Source: Pseudomonadota bacterium
GTDB taxonomy: Bacteria; Myxococcota_A; UBA796; SXON01
Reading direction: 5' to 3'
Length of the DNA stretch: 64,000 nucleotides
Assembly: GCA_030684355.1 (NCBI GenBank)
Contig: JAUXTN010000067.1
Span: forward strand, 1-64,000
This document shows positions 35,338 through 44,283 of the stretch, in pieces. The notes below the pieces were generated by a model. That model was not told the origin of the DNA. It made no database searches and was given only the letters and a program-made list of their open reading frames with translations. Position numbers and translations under genes: made by a program. How positions within the stretch are numbered: the stretch's first letter is position 1; each line of letters starts with the position of its first letter.

Positions 35338-36437
35338 GGAGTCTCTGTATCCGCGTCGGCCGTCGGGTTCCCGGACGTTGCCGGCGTCGCGTGCGGCGCA
35401 TGCGTTTCGGTCCGCTGGGGGAGGTGCGCCGCCGCCCCGCCGAAGAGCGCCAGCCACGCCCACGCCGCGCGGGCCACCTCGAGGTCGCCGAGCACGTCCT
35501 GCGTCATGGCGCCCACGAGCACGCCCGCGAGGCCCGCCGCGGGCCCGATCGCGCCGTGCCGGAGCCCGAGGGTGAGGAGGCCGAGGGTCGCGACGAGCCC
35601 GGCGGGGCCGAGGACCGCGAGCACCTGGATGCCGCTGTCGTGGGCGTGGTTGGGGAACCAGAACCCGGGTGCGAGCACGTCGTAGGCGGGGGCCGACGCC
35701 GCGGCGTAGCCTCCCGGTCCGACCGCGCCCGCCTCGGCCACGGTGAGCCCGCCGGTCCACAGGATCGCGCGCTGGCGCAGCTCCTCGGGGTCAGCGAGGC
35801 CGAGGAGCAGGAGCGTGGCGACCGCCCCGACCAGCAGCGCGGTGCCCGGGCGCCGCGTGAAGGACGCGCCGACCGTGACCACCAGCGCGACATGGGCACC
35901 GGCGCTCCCGGTCGCGAGCACCCCCGCGCCGAGCAGCCCCGCGAGCGCCCACCGCCACCGCCCCGGCTGGGCGAGCGCCACGCCGAGCGGCACGAGGAGG
36001 GCGTAGGCGAGGCTCAGGTGGTGGGAGAGGCCCGCGGTGCCGACGGCCCCGGTGACGCGCTGGCCGATGGCCCAGGTGGCGGCGATCCCCGCGGCGAGGA
36101 GCCCCGCGCGGGTGATGCGGGCCCGCTGAGCGTCGTCTTGCACGAGCGCCGGAACGACGAGCAGCGGCGCGAGGAGCCAGGCGTGGCCGAGGCCCTCGTG
36201 GAGGTTGCCGCTCGCGCCCGAGAGCAGGACCCACACCGCCGCCACCGCGAGCGCGGCGCGCCCCCACGGCTCCGCGCCGAGCCGCGCGCGCGTCGGCCGC
36301 GTGGCGGCATAGAGGAGCGCCACCGCGAGGATCACCTCCTGGGCGGCCGTGGAGAGCGGCAGGGCCACGAAGTAGAGGAGGAGGAGCCCCTCGGCGAACC
36401 GCGCGTGCCGGGCGCTCCCCGCCGGATCTCCACTCAC
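35331..36437 (-). CDS. O-antigen ligase/polymerase-like membrane protein
   Basis: A 368-residue polytopic protein with about ten hydrophobic helices. A periplasmic loop near 240-290 contains FWFPNHAHDSGIQVLAVLG, which resembles the H-(x)6-G-like motif of WaaL/Wzy-type O-antigen ligases. Start GTG 36437 overlaps the upstream glycosyltransferase stop (GTGA). It probably polymerises or ligates surface glycan chains; ligase and polymerase cannot be told apart from sequence alone. Confidence 0.7.
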   Translation of the reverse strand: MSGDPAGSARHARFAEGLLLLYFVALPLSTAAQEVILAVALLYAATRPTRARLGAEPWGRAALAVAAVWVLLSGASGNLHEGLGHAWLLAPLLVVPALVQDDAQRARITRAGLLAAGIAATWAIGQRVTGAVGTAGLSHHLSLAYALLVPLGVALAQPGRWRWALAGLLGAGVLATGSAGAHVALVVTVGASFTRRPGTALLVGAVATLLLLGLADPEELRQRAILWTGGLTVAEAGAVGPGGYAAASAPAYDVLAPGFWFPNHAHDSGIQVLAVLGPAGLVATLGLLTLGLRHGAIGPAAGLAGVLVGAMTQDVLGDLEVARAAWAWLALFGGAAAHLPQRTETHAPHATPATSGNPTADADTETPW

Positions 36438-37558
36438 GACGCGGGCGCGCCGCGGGGTGCCCGCACCCGATCGTAGACGCGCCGGGTGGCGGCCACGACG
36501 GCGTCCCACCCGAACGCGGCGTCCACCCGGGCGCGGCCCTCCGCGGCGAGCCGGGCCAGCAGCTCCGGGGGCGCCTCCTCGACGGCATGCAGGGCGTCGC
36601 CCCACGCGGCGGCGTCACCCACGGGCAGGCGCCACCCACCGCAGTCCCCGAGGACCTCCAGGTTCGGCGGGATCTGGCTCGCGAGCGTCGGCAGCCCCGC
36701 GGCCATCGCCTCCAGGAGCGCGATGGGGAGCCCCTCGACGCGGCTCGGGAAGAGGAACGACCGCGCGTGCGTCAGGAGCATGGCCTTCTCGTACCCGAAG
36801 CGCGGGCCGGTGAAGATCACCCCGGCGGGCGCGGCGCGGTGGAGCTGGTCCACGTAGTCGTCGGTGTAGCTCCCCCCGCCCGTGATCACGACGGGGAGGC
36901 GCGGCGGGGCGCGCGTGACCGCGCGCAACAGCGTGTGGATCTCCTTCTCGGGCACGAGCCGGCCGAGGAAGAGGTGGTACCCGCCCGGCCGAAGTTCGGG
37001 GAACACCGCCGGCTCCCAGGGCACGGGCTCGTGGGGGGCGACCCCGTTCGGGATGTGGGTGACCGGCGCCGGGTAGTGCTCGCGGCACCACGCCTCCAGC
37101 CCCGCCGACACGGTGATGATCTCCGTGGCCGCGTGCCCCGCCATCCAGGCGCCCGAGCGCAGGAACATCCGGGCCGCGGGGCCCCACTTGTCGCGCTCCC
37201 AGTCCTTCCCGTGGAGGGTCACGACGACGGGCCGGCCCACGAGGGCGGGGACCCCGGAGAACAGCGCGGGGCCGCACGCGTGGAGGTGCACCACGTCGGC
37301 GCTCCAGGTGGCGCGCGGCGCCGCGAGGCCGGTGTGCACGAGCGCTTCCAGACTGCGCCGGTAGAGCGTGGGGGTGTCGACGAGCCGGACGCCCGCGCGG
37401 GGCCCGCTCCCGTGCGGGTTGTAGCGGCCACGGCAGTACACCGTGACGTCCACGCCCGTCGCGGCGAGGCGCGGGGCGAGCTCGCCGACGGCCTGCTCCA
37501 CGCCGCCCTCGGTGCCCCACGGCGCCCGCAGCCCGAGCATCGCGACCCTCAAGCTCAT
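36434..37558 (-). CDS. GT4-family glycosyltransferase
   Basis: A 374-residue GT-B enzyme. The N-terminal domain begins RVAMLGLRAPWGTEGGVEQAV and the C-terminal nucleotide-sugar domain has LFLGRLVPEKEIHTLLRA and the EX7E motif region FLFPSRVEGLPIALLEAMAAGLP. Such enzymes add sugars to lipid-linked or surface glycans with retention. It overlaps the O-antigen-ligase-like gene by 4 nt and lies 7 nt after the nucleotidyltransferase-like gene. Donor and acceptor unknown. Confidence 0.88.
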   Translation of the reverse strand: MSLRVAMLGLRAPWGTEGGVEQAVGELAPRLAATGVDVTVYCRGRYNPHGSGPRAGVRLVDTPTLYRRSLEALVHTGLAAPRATWSADVVHLHACGPALFSGVPALVGRPVVVTLHGKDWERDKWGPAARMFLRSGAWMAGHAATEIITVSAGLEAWCREHYPAPVTHIPNGVAPHEPVPWEPAVFPELRPGGYHLFLGRLVPEKEIHTLLRAVTRAPPRLPVVITGGGSYTDDYVDQLHRAAPAGVIFTGPRFGYEKAMLLTHARSFLFPSRVEGLPIALLEAMAAGLPTLASQIPPNLEVLGDCGGWRLPVGDAAAWGDALHAVEEAPPELLARLAAEGRARVDAAFGWDAVVAATRRVYDRVRAPRGAPAS

Positions 37559-37565
37559 CGCGCCT

Positions 37566-38423
37566 TCACGGGGTCACCCCGGCGGCGAGGCAGCGCCGAC
37601 CGTACTCTTTGAGCACGTAGCCCTGGAAGTCGTGGAGGTGGTTGGTCGCCACCTCCGGGCGCCGCTTGAAGCGCTGGCTCCGCGTCGCGTCCGGGAGCCA
37701 GTCGTACTTGCGGTTCCAGTACCCGTCCCAGACCGAGAACGCCGCGCGATCCAGCGTGCCGCCGAACGGGCGGGTCGCCCCCTCGACGAGCCGCGTGGGG
37801 GCGAACGGCGGGTGCGTCGGCGCGAGGGTCGCCCGCTCCCGGCTCCATGCGAACCCGGGCACATGCGCGCTCGCCCACGCGCGGTTCGAGTCGAGCAGCG
37901 CCACGCACCAGGCCGCGCCGTGCACCGGCACCGCGGTCGCGAGCTCCATCGCGGTGAACATGTTCCGGTCGTCGAGGAGGAGCTGGTCGGTCGCGAGCAG
38001 GTAGTTCGTGCAGAAGTTGTCGCGCAGCGCCTCGGGGAGCACCCGGCGGAACGCCTGGAGCGCGGACTTCGCGGTCCACACGCTGCCGGGCTCGACGAGC
38101 AGCAGGAAGTCGACGTCGCCGTCGACGTCGGCGCTCTGCTTCGACAGGCCACCGGTGATCAGCACCGCGCGCACCCATGGGAACATCGCCAGGAGCCGTC
38201 CGGCTCGCCGCGCCGCGGGCCAACGTCGCTCCGCCGCGATCGTCCGGGCGATGCGCCGCTCCACCTGCGCGGCGCCCCCCACGACGCACACGTGCCCCTG
38301 CACCCGCTCCAGGCGGCCCTCGGCGACGAGGCGGTCCACGATCGGCCCGGGATCCACGTTGCAGAGGCGGCGAAGCTCGCCTTCGGTGAGCGGATGCCGG
38401 AAGACGTCGTAGTAGCAGGCCAT
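37566..38423 (-). CDS. Nucleotidyltransferase-fold protein
   Basis: A 285-residue protein. A small helical N-terminal part (HPLTEGELRRLC, perhaps a winged helix) precedes a nucleotidyltransferase-like core: LITGGLSKQ..DVDGDVDFLLLV matches the G-G/S-x(9-13)-D-x-D pattern. The rest is Trp/Arg-rich with no recognised domain. Start at ATG 38423 (GTG 38432 is also possible). It is the first gene of the minus-strand unit with GT4, O-antigen-ligase-like and TPR genes, so it may act in glycan synthesis or its control. Substrate unknown. Confidence 0.6.
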   Translation of the reverse strand: MACYYDVFRHPLTEGELRRLCNVDPGPIVDRLVAEGRLERVQGHVCVVGGAAQVERRIARTIAAERRWPAARRAGRLLAMFPWVRAVLITGGLSKQSADVDGDVDFLLLVEPGSVWTAKSALQAFRRVLPEALRDNFCTNYLLATDQLLLDDRNMFTAMELATAVPVHGAAWCVALLDSNRAWASAHVPGFAWSRERATLAPTHPPFAPTRLVEGATRPFGGTLDRAAFSVWDGYWNRKYDWLPDATRSQRFKRRPEVATNHLHDFQGYVLKEYGRRCLAAGVTP

Positions 38424-38496
38424 CCGGAGCACAACGGTGGTCGGATCGGCGGAGGGTCCCGCGAGGATTGGGCTACACTCCGACGCGGAGGAAGGC

Positions 38497-39540
38497 ATGT
38501 CGTTCTGGCGGTCGCTCATTCGATGGACGGTGGTGGTGGGGACGCTCGTCGGGTGTGACGGGCCCGCGGAAGAGGGCAAGGACACCGCTGCGTCCGAGGA
38601 TGACACGGGCGGTGGGGGAACGGGGACGTTGTGGCGGCCCGCGGGCGAGGGCACGGCGTACTTCGCGGACGGCGCAGAGGACAACTCCCTGTTCCACCTC
38701 GAGCTTTCCCGGTGCAACGAGCCGCGCGAGGGGGAGGCCTATTATGGCTGGGTTTCAAAGGGTGGCGAGGAGCCGATCGCGGTAGGCGAGATCACGGTCG
38801 CGGGCGAGGAGGTCTACTTCGAGTACGACATCGGCGTGAACGCGATCATCCAGGGCTTCGACACCTTCGAGGCGTGGGCGACCGACAACGGCGGCACCGC
38901 TCGCGACGGCGAGCAGCTCTGGGTGGGCGAAGTCGATCCCGTCGTCTACGGCACGATCCAGACCCTCCTCATCGCCTCGCCCGACACGCCGGACGGCCAG
39001 GGCTCGCTCCGCTCCGTCGAGACCGCGGTGCAGGACATCCGGGTGCGCGGGCAGGAGGCGGTGGACGCCCCGTTCGACCTCGAGTCCTTCCAGGATGACG
39101 CCGAGGCCATCGCCAACGCGCTCGAGGGCACCTCCGAAGATCTCAACGACGACGGCACGGTGTCGGTCATCGAGGGACAGCTCGGGGTCCTCAACGATGC
39201 CGGCTACATCGGCCTGATCCTGCTCGACCTCGACGCGGCCTCCGCCCAGGTCGACCCCGGCAATCCCATCAAGGACTACGTCAACTACGCGTACGACTGC
39301 ACCCAGGCGATCGAGTCGCACGCCCGCGCGGCCGCGATCGATGCCGACGTGACCACGATCTGCCTCGCCGAGTCGAGCTGCGAGTCCCGGATGGCCGACG
39401 TCCTGGTCGAACTCGAATACGCGCTCACCGGGGAGGACATCAACGAAGACGGCGTGCTCGACGAGCTCACCGAGGGCACGATCGAGTGTGCCATCAGCTA
39501 CGTCTCCCAGCTGGCGCAGATGACGGTGGCGACGCCGTAG
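38497..39540 (+). CDS. Predicted lipoprotein of unknown function
   Basis: A 347-residue secreted protein with lipobox LVGC (Cys20), then an acidic, Gly/Thr-rich linker. The body is strongly acidic with mixed beta and helical segments and contains Cys pairs near the end (CLAESSCESR, CAISYVSQL). EF-hand-like DLNDDGTVSVIEGQ and DINEDGVLDELTEG both follow the D-x-D/N-x-D-G pattern, so it could bind calcium. GGAGGAAGG precedes ATG 38497. It is divergent from the nucleotidyltransferase-like gene and followed by a GT2 gene. Confidence 0.7.
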   Translation: MSFWRSLIRWTVVVGTLVGCDGPAEEGKDTAASEDDTGGGGTGTLWRPAGEGTAYFADGAEDNSLFHLELSRCNEPREGEAYYGWVSKGGEEPIAVGEITVAGEEVYFEYDIGVNAIIQGFDTFEAWATDNGGTARDGEQLWVGEVDPVVYGTIQTLLIASPDTPDGQGSLRSVETAVQDIRVRGQEAVDAPFDLESFQDDAEAIANALEGTSEDLNDDGTVSVIEGQLGVLNDAGYIGLILLDLDAASAQVDPGNPIKDYVNYAYDCTQAIESHARAAAIDADVTTICLAESSCESRMADVLVELEYALTGEDINEDGVLDELTEGTIECAISYVSQLAQMTVATP

Positions 39541-39614
39541 TCGGCCACGGCGCGGGGCTCGTCGCTCGCGCCGTCGTTGCATCCGGGGACGCGCCGCGTA
39601 TATGGGCGGTCGGC

Positions 39615-41111
39615 ATGCCGTCGGCCCTCCTCGCGCTCTACCTCACGTTGATGGGGCTCTGCGCCCTGCACGGGGTGCATCGCCTCGTCCTGGTCGGGAT
39701 CTACCTGACGCGCAGGCGGCGGTCGCCTCTCCCGGCGCTCCCGGCCGACCTGCCGTTCGTCACCGTGCAGCTCCCCGTGTTCGACGAGCGGGATGTCGTC
39801 GAGCGCCTCGTGGACGCCGTCGCGGCGCTGGACTGGCCCGCGAATCGGCTCCAGGTGCAGCTCCTGGACGACTCCACGGATGACACCCCCGCCCGCGCCG
39901 CACCCGCGCTCGAGCGGGCGCGTGCCCGGGGGCTCGACGCCACCTGCCACCACCGCGCGGACCGCACCGGCTTCAAGGCGGGCGCGCTGGCGGCGGGCCT
40001 CCGCTCCGCGCGGGGCGAGCTCATCGCCGTGTTCGACGCCGACTTCGTGCCGGCGCCCGACTTCCTGCGCCGTGCCGTCGCCCCGTTCGCCGATCCAGCC
40101 GTGGGGATGGTCCAGGCGCGCTGGGGCCACCTCAACGCGGGCCACTCCGCGCTGACCGCCGCCCAGGCCACCCTGCTCGACGGGCACTTCGTCATCGAGC
40201 ACACCGCGCGGCACCACGGCGGCCGTTGGTTCAACTTCAACGGGACCGCCGGCGTCTGGCGGCGCGCGTGCATCGAGGCCGCCGGCGGCTGGGAGCACGA
40301 CACGTTGACCGAGGATCTCGATCTCTCCTACCGGGCGCAGCTCGCCGGCTGGCAGTTCGTGTACCAGCTCGATCACGTCGTCCCAGCCGAGATCCCCGAG
40401 TCCCTCTCGGCGTTCCGGGGCCAGCAGCGGCGCTGGGCCAAGGGCTCGGTGGAGGTCGCCCGGAAGCTCGGCGCGCGCATCGCCGGCGCGACGCACGTGC
40501 CCCTGGCCACGCGGACGGAGGCGCTGCTCCACCTGTGGGCCAACCTCGCCTGGCCGGTTGCGTTGGCGTTGGCGCTGGTCTTCCCGCCCCTGGTGTACAT
40601 GCGTGGGGGCTCCCCCGAAAACGCCTTGCTCTACCTCCCGATCTTCCTGGTCTCCACCGGGGCGAACCTCCTCTTCTACGCCATCGCGGCCCCCCGCCGG
40701 CTCGCGGCCCTGCCCGCCGCCACGCTCCTGGGCATCGGCATGGCCGTCAACCAGACCTTCGCCGTCGTCGAGGCCCTCTGGGGCTACCGCACGGGGTTCG
40801 TACGCACCCCCAAGAGCGGCGGCGGGCGCGGGAGCTACCGGATCTCGGGCTGGGCGCCGGTCCCCATCGAGGTCGGCCTCGCCGTGCTGCACCTCGGGAC
40901 CGCGGTCTGGGCCGTCAACGCCGCGGACTGGGGGAGCGTCCCGTTCCTGCTCCTCTTCGGCGGCGGCTTCGCGTGGACCGGCCTCGCCGGCCTGCGCGAG
41001 GCGCTGGACGCCCGCGTCTCCGACGACCTGGGCGCATCCCTCGTTCAGGCGTCCCTCGTTCAGGCGTCCCTTGTGCAGCCGGCCGTCGAGTCGCCGGTGA
41101 CTGGAAAGTAG
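39615..41111 (+). CDS. Membrane GT2 glycosyltransferase, cellulose-synthase-like
   Basis: A 498-residue processive-type GT2. One helix at the N-terminus precedes a catalytic domain with DDS, DAD ([10 protein letters not shown]), TEDLDLSYR and QQRRW, the D,D,D,QxxRW pattern of processive beta-glycosyltransferases; four or five helices follow. Such enzymes polymerise or transfer sugars across the membrane. The C-terminus carries a threefold 15 bp tandem repeat. The next gene begins directly after the stop, so they are co-expressed. The glycan made is unknown. Confidence 0.87.
   Translation: MPSALLALYLTLMGLCALHGVHRLVLVGIYLTRRRRSPLPALPADLPFVTVQLPVFDERDVVERLVDAVAALDWPANRLQVQLLDDSTDDTPARAAPALERARARGLDATCHHRADRTGFKAGALAAGLRSARGELIAVFDADFVPAPDFLRRAVAPFADPAVGMVQARWGHLNAGHSALTAAQATLLDGHFVIEHTARHHGGRWFNFNGTAGVWRRACIEAAGGWEHDTLTEDLDLSYRAQLAGWQFVYQLDHVVPAEIPESLSAFRGQQRRWAKGSVEVARKLGARIAGATHVPLATRTEALLHLWANLAWPVALALALVFPPLVYMRGGSPENALLYLPIFLVSTGANLLFYAIAAPRRLAALPAATLLGIGMAVNQTFAVVEALWGYRTGFVRTPKSGGGRGSYRISGWAPVPIEVGLAVLHLGTAVWAVNAADWGSVPFLLLFGGGFAWTGLAGLREALDARVSDDLGASLVQASLVQASLVQPAVESPVTGK
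41034..41078 (+). repeat. Three tandem 15 bp repeats in the GT2 gene
   Basis: GCATCCCTCGTTCAG, GCGTCCCTCGTTCAG and GCGTCCCTTGTGCAG follow one another in frame and encode A-S-L-V-Q three times at the C-terminus. The unit length is a multiple of three, so gain or loss of copies would only change tail length. Confidence 0.85.
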
Positions 41112-42644
41112 ATGGACGTCACCCGCGACATCACCGAGTACTACAAGATCTGGATCGCCCTCGCCGGCGTGTCCCTGGCCCTCGGCTGGCGGTTCCTGCC
41201 CGTGAAGGCCGCACGCGTGCTGCTCGTCGCGGTCACGCTCGTCGCCGCCCTGAACTACGCGCGGTGGGGCCCGAAGGTGCCGTTCGAGAAGGTCGACACC
41301 TACGATCTGCTCCACTACTACATCAACGCGAAGTACTTCGACGAGCTCGGCTACTACGACCTCTACCCCGCGCTCATCCTCGCCGACCACGAGGCCAACG
41401 GCCCGTACTACGACGAGGGCAGCAAGTACCTGGCGCAGGACGCCGCGGGGCACGCCGTGCGCTCGATCGACCACGCGATCGCGCGCGGGAACGTCGTCAA
41501 GGCCACGAAGTTCACCCCCGAATCGTGGGCCCGCTTCTCCGCGGACTCGATCTACCTCCAGCGCAAGGTCAAGGGCCTCAACGACGAGCTCTGGCGCCAG
41601 CTCATCCAGGACCACGGCTTCAACGGCACCACCGTCTGGACCATGATCGCGAAACCGATCGCCACCGCGGTGCCCGTCGAGTGGATCAAGTGGCTCTGCC
41701 AGATCGACGTCGTGCTGCTCGCCGGGGGGCTGGGCGCGGTGGCCTGGGCCTACGGTTGGACGACGAGCGTGTGGGCCGCGTTCTTCCTGTTCGTCACCTA
41801 TTCGGCGCGCTGGCCGACGTATTCCTGGGCGTTCCTCCGCTATGACTACCTGGCGGGGCTCCTCGCGGCGATGGCGCTCCTCCGCAAGGGGCATCCGTTC
41901 TGGGCCGGCGTGCTGACCGCATGGTCGTCGACCCTCCGGCTGTTCCCCGCGATGTGGATGTACGGCCCGGGCGCCAAGGGGTTCGCCGGGCTCGCCCAGC
42001 GGAAGGTGCACCGGCCGCTCCTGGTGCTCCTCGGTGGCTTCCTCGTCGGCACGGCCGTGCTCCAGGGCGCCGCGGTGCTCTCGCTCGGGGCCGAGCCCGC
42101 GCGGGTGCACTTCGAGAACATGGAGGACCACAACAGCTCCGAACAGCTCTCTTCCCGTCGCATCGGCCTCGCTTTGGCGCTGCCGTTCCGGGGGGATCTG
42201 CTCCCCAAGGCCATCACGAAGTCGATGAAGGCCGTGATCGAGGACCAGAAGCCGCTCCGCTTCGGCATCGCCGGGGTGCTCCTGCTCTCGCTCGGATGGG
42301 GGCTGCGCCGCTCCCGCGACGACGAGGCCTTCGCCTTCGGGTTCCTCCCGTTCTTCCTGCTCACGACGGCCAGCTACTACTACTACGTCGCCCGCATCAC
42401 CCTCATCGTGCTCCACGCGAGCGACCTGAAGAAGCCGAAGCACATGTTCGGCCTCGCCTGGCTCTTCGGCCTGGAGATGTTCTCCAACTGGGCGGAGACC
42501 GCCCACCGGGATCACCGCGTCTTCCTCGTCGGCGGGCTGGCGTGGGGGCTCACGATCTACGGCGTCGCGATGGCGGCGTGGTACCTCTGGGATGCCCGTG
42601 CGGCGCGGACCGACGCCGATGAGCGGGCGGTGGAGGCCGCGTGA
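41112..42644 (+). CDS. Polytopic membrane protein, probable GT-C-type glycosyltransferase
   Basis: A 510-residue protein with about ten hydrophobic helices. The large first loop has DTYDLLHYYINAKYFDELGYYDLY, similar to the acidic loop and tyrosine-rich segment of GT-C enzymes that use polyprenyl-phosphate sugars. It begins at the base after the GT2 stop. The end overlaps the RNHCP-like gene (GTGA). It may add side sugars to the product of the neighbouring GT2; this is inferred. Confidence 0.62.
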   Translation: MDVTRDITEYYKIWIALAGVSLALGWRFLPVKAARVLLVAVTLVAALNYARWGPKVPFEKVDTYDLLHYYINAKYFDELGYYDLYPALILADHEANGPYYDEGSKYLAQDAAGHAVRSIDHAIARGNVVKATKFTPESWARFSADSIYLQRKVKGLNDELWRQLIQDHGFNGTTVWTMIAKPIATAVPVEWIKWLCQIDVVLLAGGLGAVAWAYGWTTSVWAAFFLFVTYSARWPTYSWAFLRYDYLAGLLAAMALLRKGHPFWAGVLTAWSSTLRLFPAMWMYGPGAKGFAGLAQRKVHRPLLVLLGGFLVGTAVLQGAAVLSLGAEPARVHFENMEDHNSSEQLSSRRIGLALALPFRGDLLPKAITKSMKAVIEDQKPLRFGIAGVLLLSLGWGLRRSRDDEAFAFGFLPFFLLTTASYYYYVARITLIVLHASDLKKPKHMFGLAWLFGLEMFSNWAETAHRDHRVFLVGGLAWGLTIYGVAMAAWYLWDARAARTDADERAVEAA

Positions 42645-43207
42645 GAGGGCGTGATGCTTGGGGCGGGGGCGCTGCCCCCGCAACGCCCCCGAAGCCAGTG
42701 ACGCTGGACGCCCGCCTGGCTGCGCTCCGCACCCGGGGCGCCATCAAGGATTTCGCCGAGGAGGTCGACCGCGACGAGGCCCTCCGCGCCGCGCTGCTCG
42801 CCCTCGTGGCCGCGCGCGGCATCGACGTCGAGCCGGACATCGGGGGCAAGCGACTCGTACGCGCTGCGCTCGCCCGCGCCGGCGATGCCCAGGTGCGAAA
42901 GAACCCGATCCACCGCGACGAGGCCTTCACCTGCGCGCACTGCGGCGCCGCCGTGGCCCCGGGCGGCGCGCCGGTGCGGGATCACTGCCCGATCTGCCTC
43001 CGCGGCCGGCACGTCGATGACATGGTGCCCGGCGACCGGGCTGCGGGGTGCGGCGCCGTCCTCGATCCCATCGCGTTCGAGCGCCGCCCCGAGATCGTCA
43101 TCCGGTACCAGTGCCGCCAGTGCGCCCACACCTTCGTCGTGCGCGCGCACCCCGACGACCGCGTGCCGCCGTCGCTCGACCCGAGGGACGTTCAGGGCCC
43201 GGCGTAG
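42641..43207 (+). CDS. RNHCP-like zinc-ribbon protein
   Basis: A 188-residue protein. The N-terminal 75 residues are helical. From about 95 on it has FTCAHCG, then RDHCPICLRGRHVDDMVPGDRAAGCG and YQCRQCAH. This matches the RNHCP domain pattern (RNHCP, H-x-D, pGDR, C), with RDHCP in place of RNHCP, and pairs of Cys likely bind zinc. Function of the family is unknown. Start GTG 42641 overlaps the previous stop; its last 16 nt overlap the convergent LarA-like gene. Confidence 0.65.
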   Translation: MRGRDAWGGGAAPATPPKPVTLDARLAALRTRGAIKDFAEEVDRDEALRAALLALVAARGIDVEPDIGGKRLVRAALARAGDAQVRKNPIHRDEAFTCAHCGAAVAPGGAPVRDHCPICLRGRHVDDMVPGDRAAGCGAVLDPIAFERRPEIVIRYQCRQCAHTFVVRAHPDDRVPPSLDPRDVQGPA

Positions 43208-44247
43208 CGGGGGATGCGCGTGAAGGCGTCGGCAACGACGATCGCGTCGGCCGGCGCGAGGTCCTCGGCCCGGGTCGCGGTCGCCTCGATGCCGCACGCT
43301 TGGAGCGGGCCGGGGTCCGTCACCGAGGTGACGACGAGGCGGAACCGGCGCGCCAACGCCGCGATCATCACCGCGCGCTGCGTGCCCGCGCCCACCGGCG
43401 CCGGCCCGTCGAGGAGCCCCGCCCACGGCGCCCGACCCCGGGCGAGCACGGCCGCGAACGCCCGCTCTCCGTCGCCTTCCCCCATGCCTTCGGGGCACGC
43501 GGCGTCCAGGAACAGCGTCGCGCCCTCGTCGAGCGGCGGGGCCTCGGACAGGCCGAGGTAGGTGGCGGCGCGGCTCGCCTGGTAGAAGTTCACGGCCTTC
43601 CGGGCCGGGACCCGCAGGATCGCGGCGGGGTGGCGCCGCGGCACGTCCTCCCAGCAGTCGAGGGACGCGGCCGCCGCCGCGAGGGTCGCGCGGGGCTCGC
43701 CCGCAAACCAGCGCCCGCCCGCCAGGAGCAGCACCCAGCGGCACCCCGCGGCCTCGCCGAGCGCGTCGACCGCCGCGCGGAACGGGTTCCCGGGCAGCCG
43801 GCCGAGGCGCACGCCGGGGGCGATCACGCGGTCTCGATGGTGGAGGGCGTCGAGCGTCGCGCGGGCGCCGAGGCCCACGGAGACCGCCTTGTGGCCGCCC
43901 GAGAAGCCCGCGTACTGGTGGGGCTCCACAATCCCCAGGCCTATGAGCACGTCGGCATCCGCCGCCGCCCGTGTGAGGCCGCCCGGGATCCCGTCGACGA
44001 TCGCGGTGGGAACGGTGTCGTCGGGATCGTGCTGGAGGAGCGGGAAGGGGCTCGGGGGCAGCTCGTCGGCGCGCATGCGGCGATGGAGGCCGAGGCCGAC
44101 GATCGCCCGCACATCTCCGGTCAGCCAAGGGCGGAGCGCCGCGAGCGCCTCGCCCACGTCGAGGGGGCGGGTCCCGTCGGGGACGGCGATGCGGACCCGC
44201 GAGCCGGTCGGTGGCGGCGCGGCCTGGAGCGCGGCGGCGAGGGACAT
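43192..44247 (-). CDS. LarA/DUF2088-family protein (lactate-racemase-like)
   Basis: A 351-residue protein related to nickel-pincer lactate racemase LarA. Signatures are VPDGTRP, GLGLHRRMRADEL and EPHQYAGFSGGHKAVSVG, whose Lys corresponds to the residue that carries the cofactor, followed by the His-containing ALHHRD. It is shorter than LarA (about 420 residues). The maturation genes larB, larC and larE are not in the window. It may racemise or epimerise a 2-hydroxyacid, or be a relative with another role. Confidence 0.72.
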   Translation of the reverse strand: MSLAAALQAAPPPTGSRVRIAVPDGTRPLDVGEALAALRPWLTGDVRAIVGLGLHRRMRADELPPSPFPLLQHDPDDTVPTAIVDGIPGGLTRAAADADVLIGLGIVEPHQYAGFSGGHKAVSVGLGARATLDALHHRDRVIAPGVRLGRLPGNPFRAAVDALGEAAGCRWVLLLAGGRWFAGEPRATLAAAAASLDCWEDVPRRHPAAILRVPARKAVNFYQASRAATYLGLSEAPPLDEGATLFLDAACPEGMGEGDGERAFAAVLARGRAPWAGLLDGPAPVGAGTQRAVMIAALARRFRLVVTSVTDPGPLQACGIEATATRAEDLAPADAIVVADAFTRIPRYAGP

Positions 44248-44283
44248 GCGGGGCGCCTATCGCACTCCGCGCCGGAGGCCCGA

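Noticed and set aside
39498..42683. A 1061-codon open frame on the minus strand
   Set aside because: It lies opposite two clear plus-strand membrane protein genes and has the Arg/Ala/Gly/Glu-rich composition of shadow frames in GC-rich DNA. No domain is seen.
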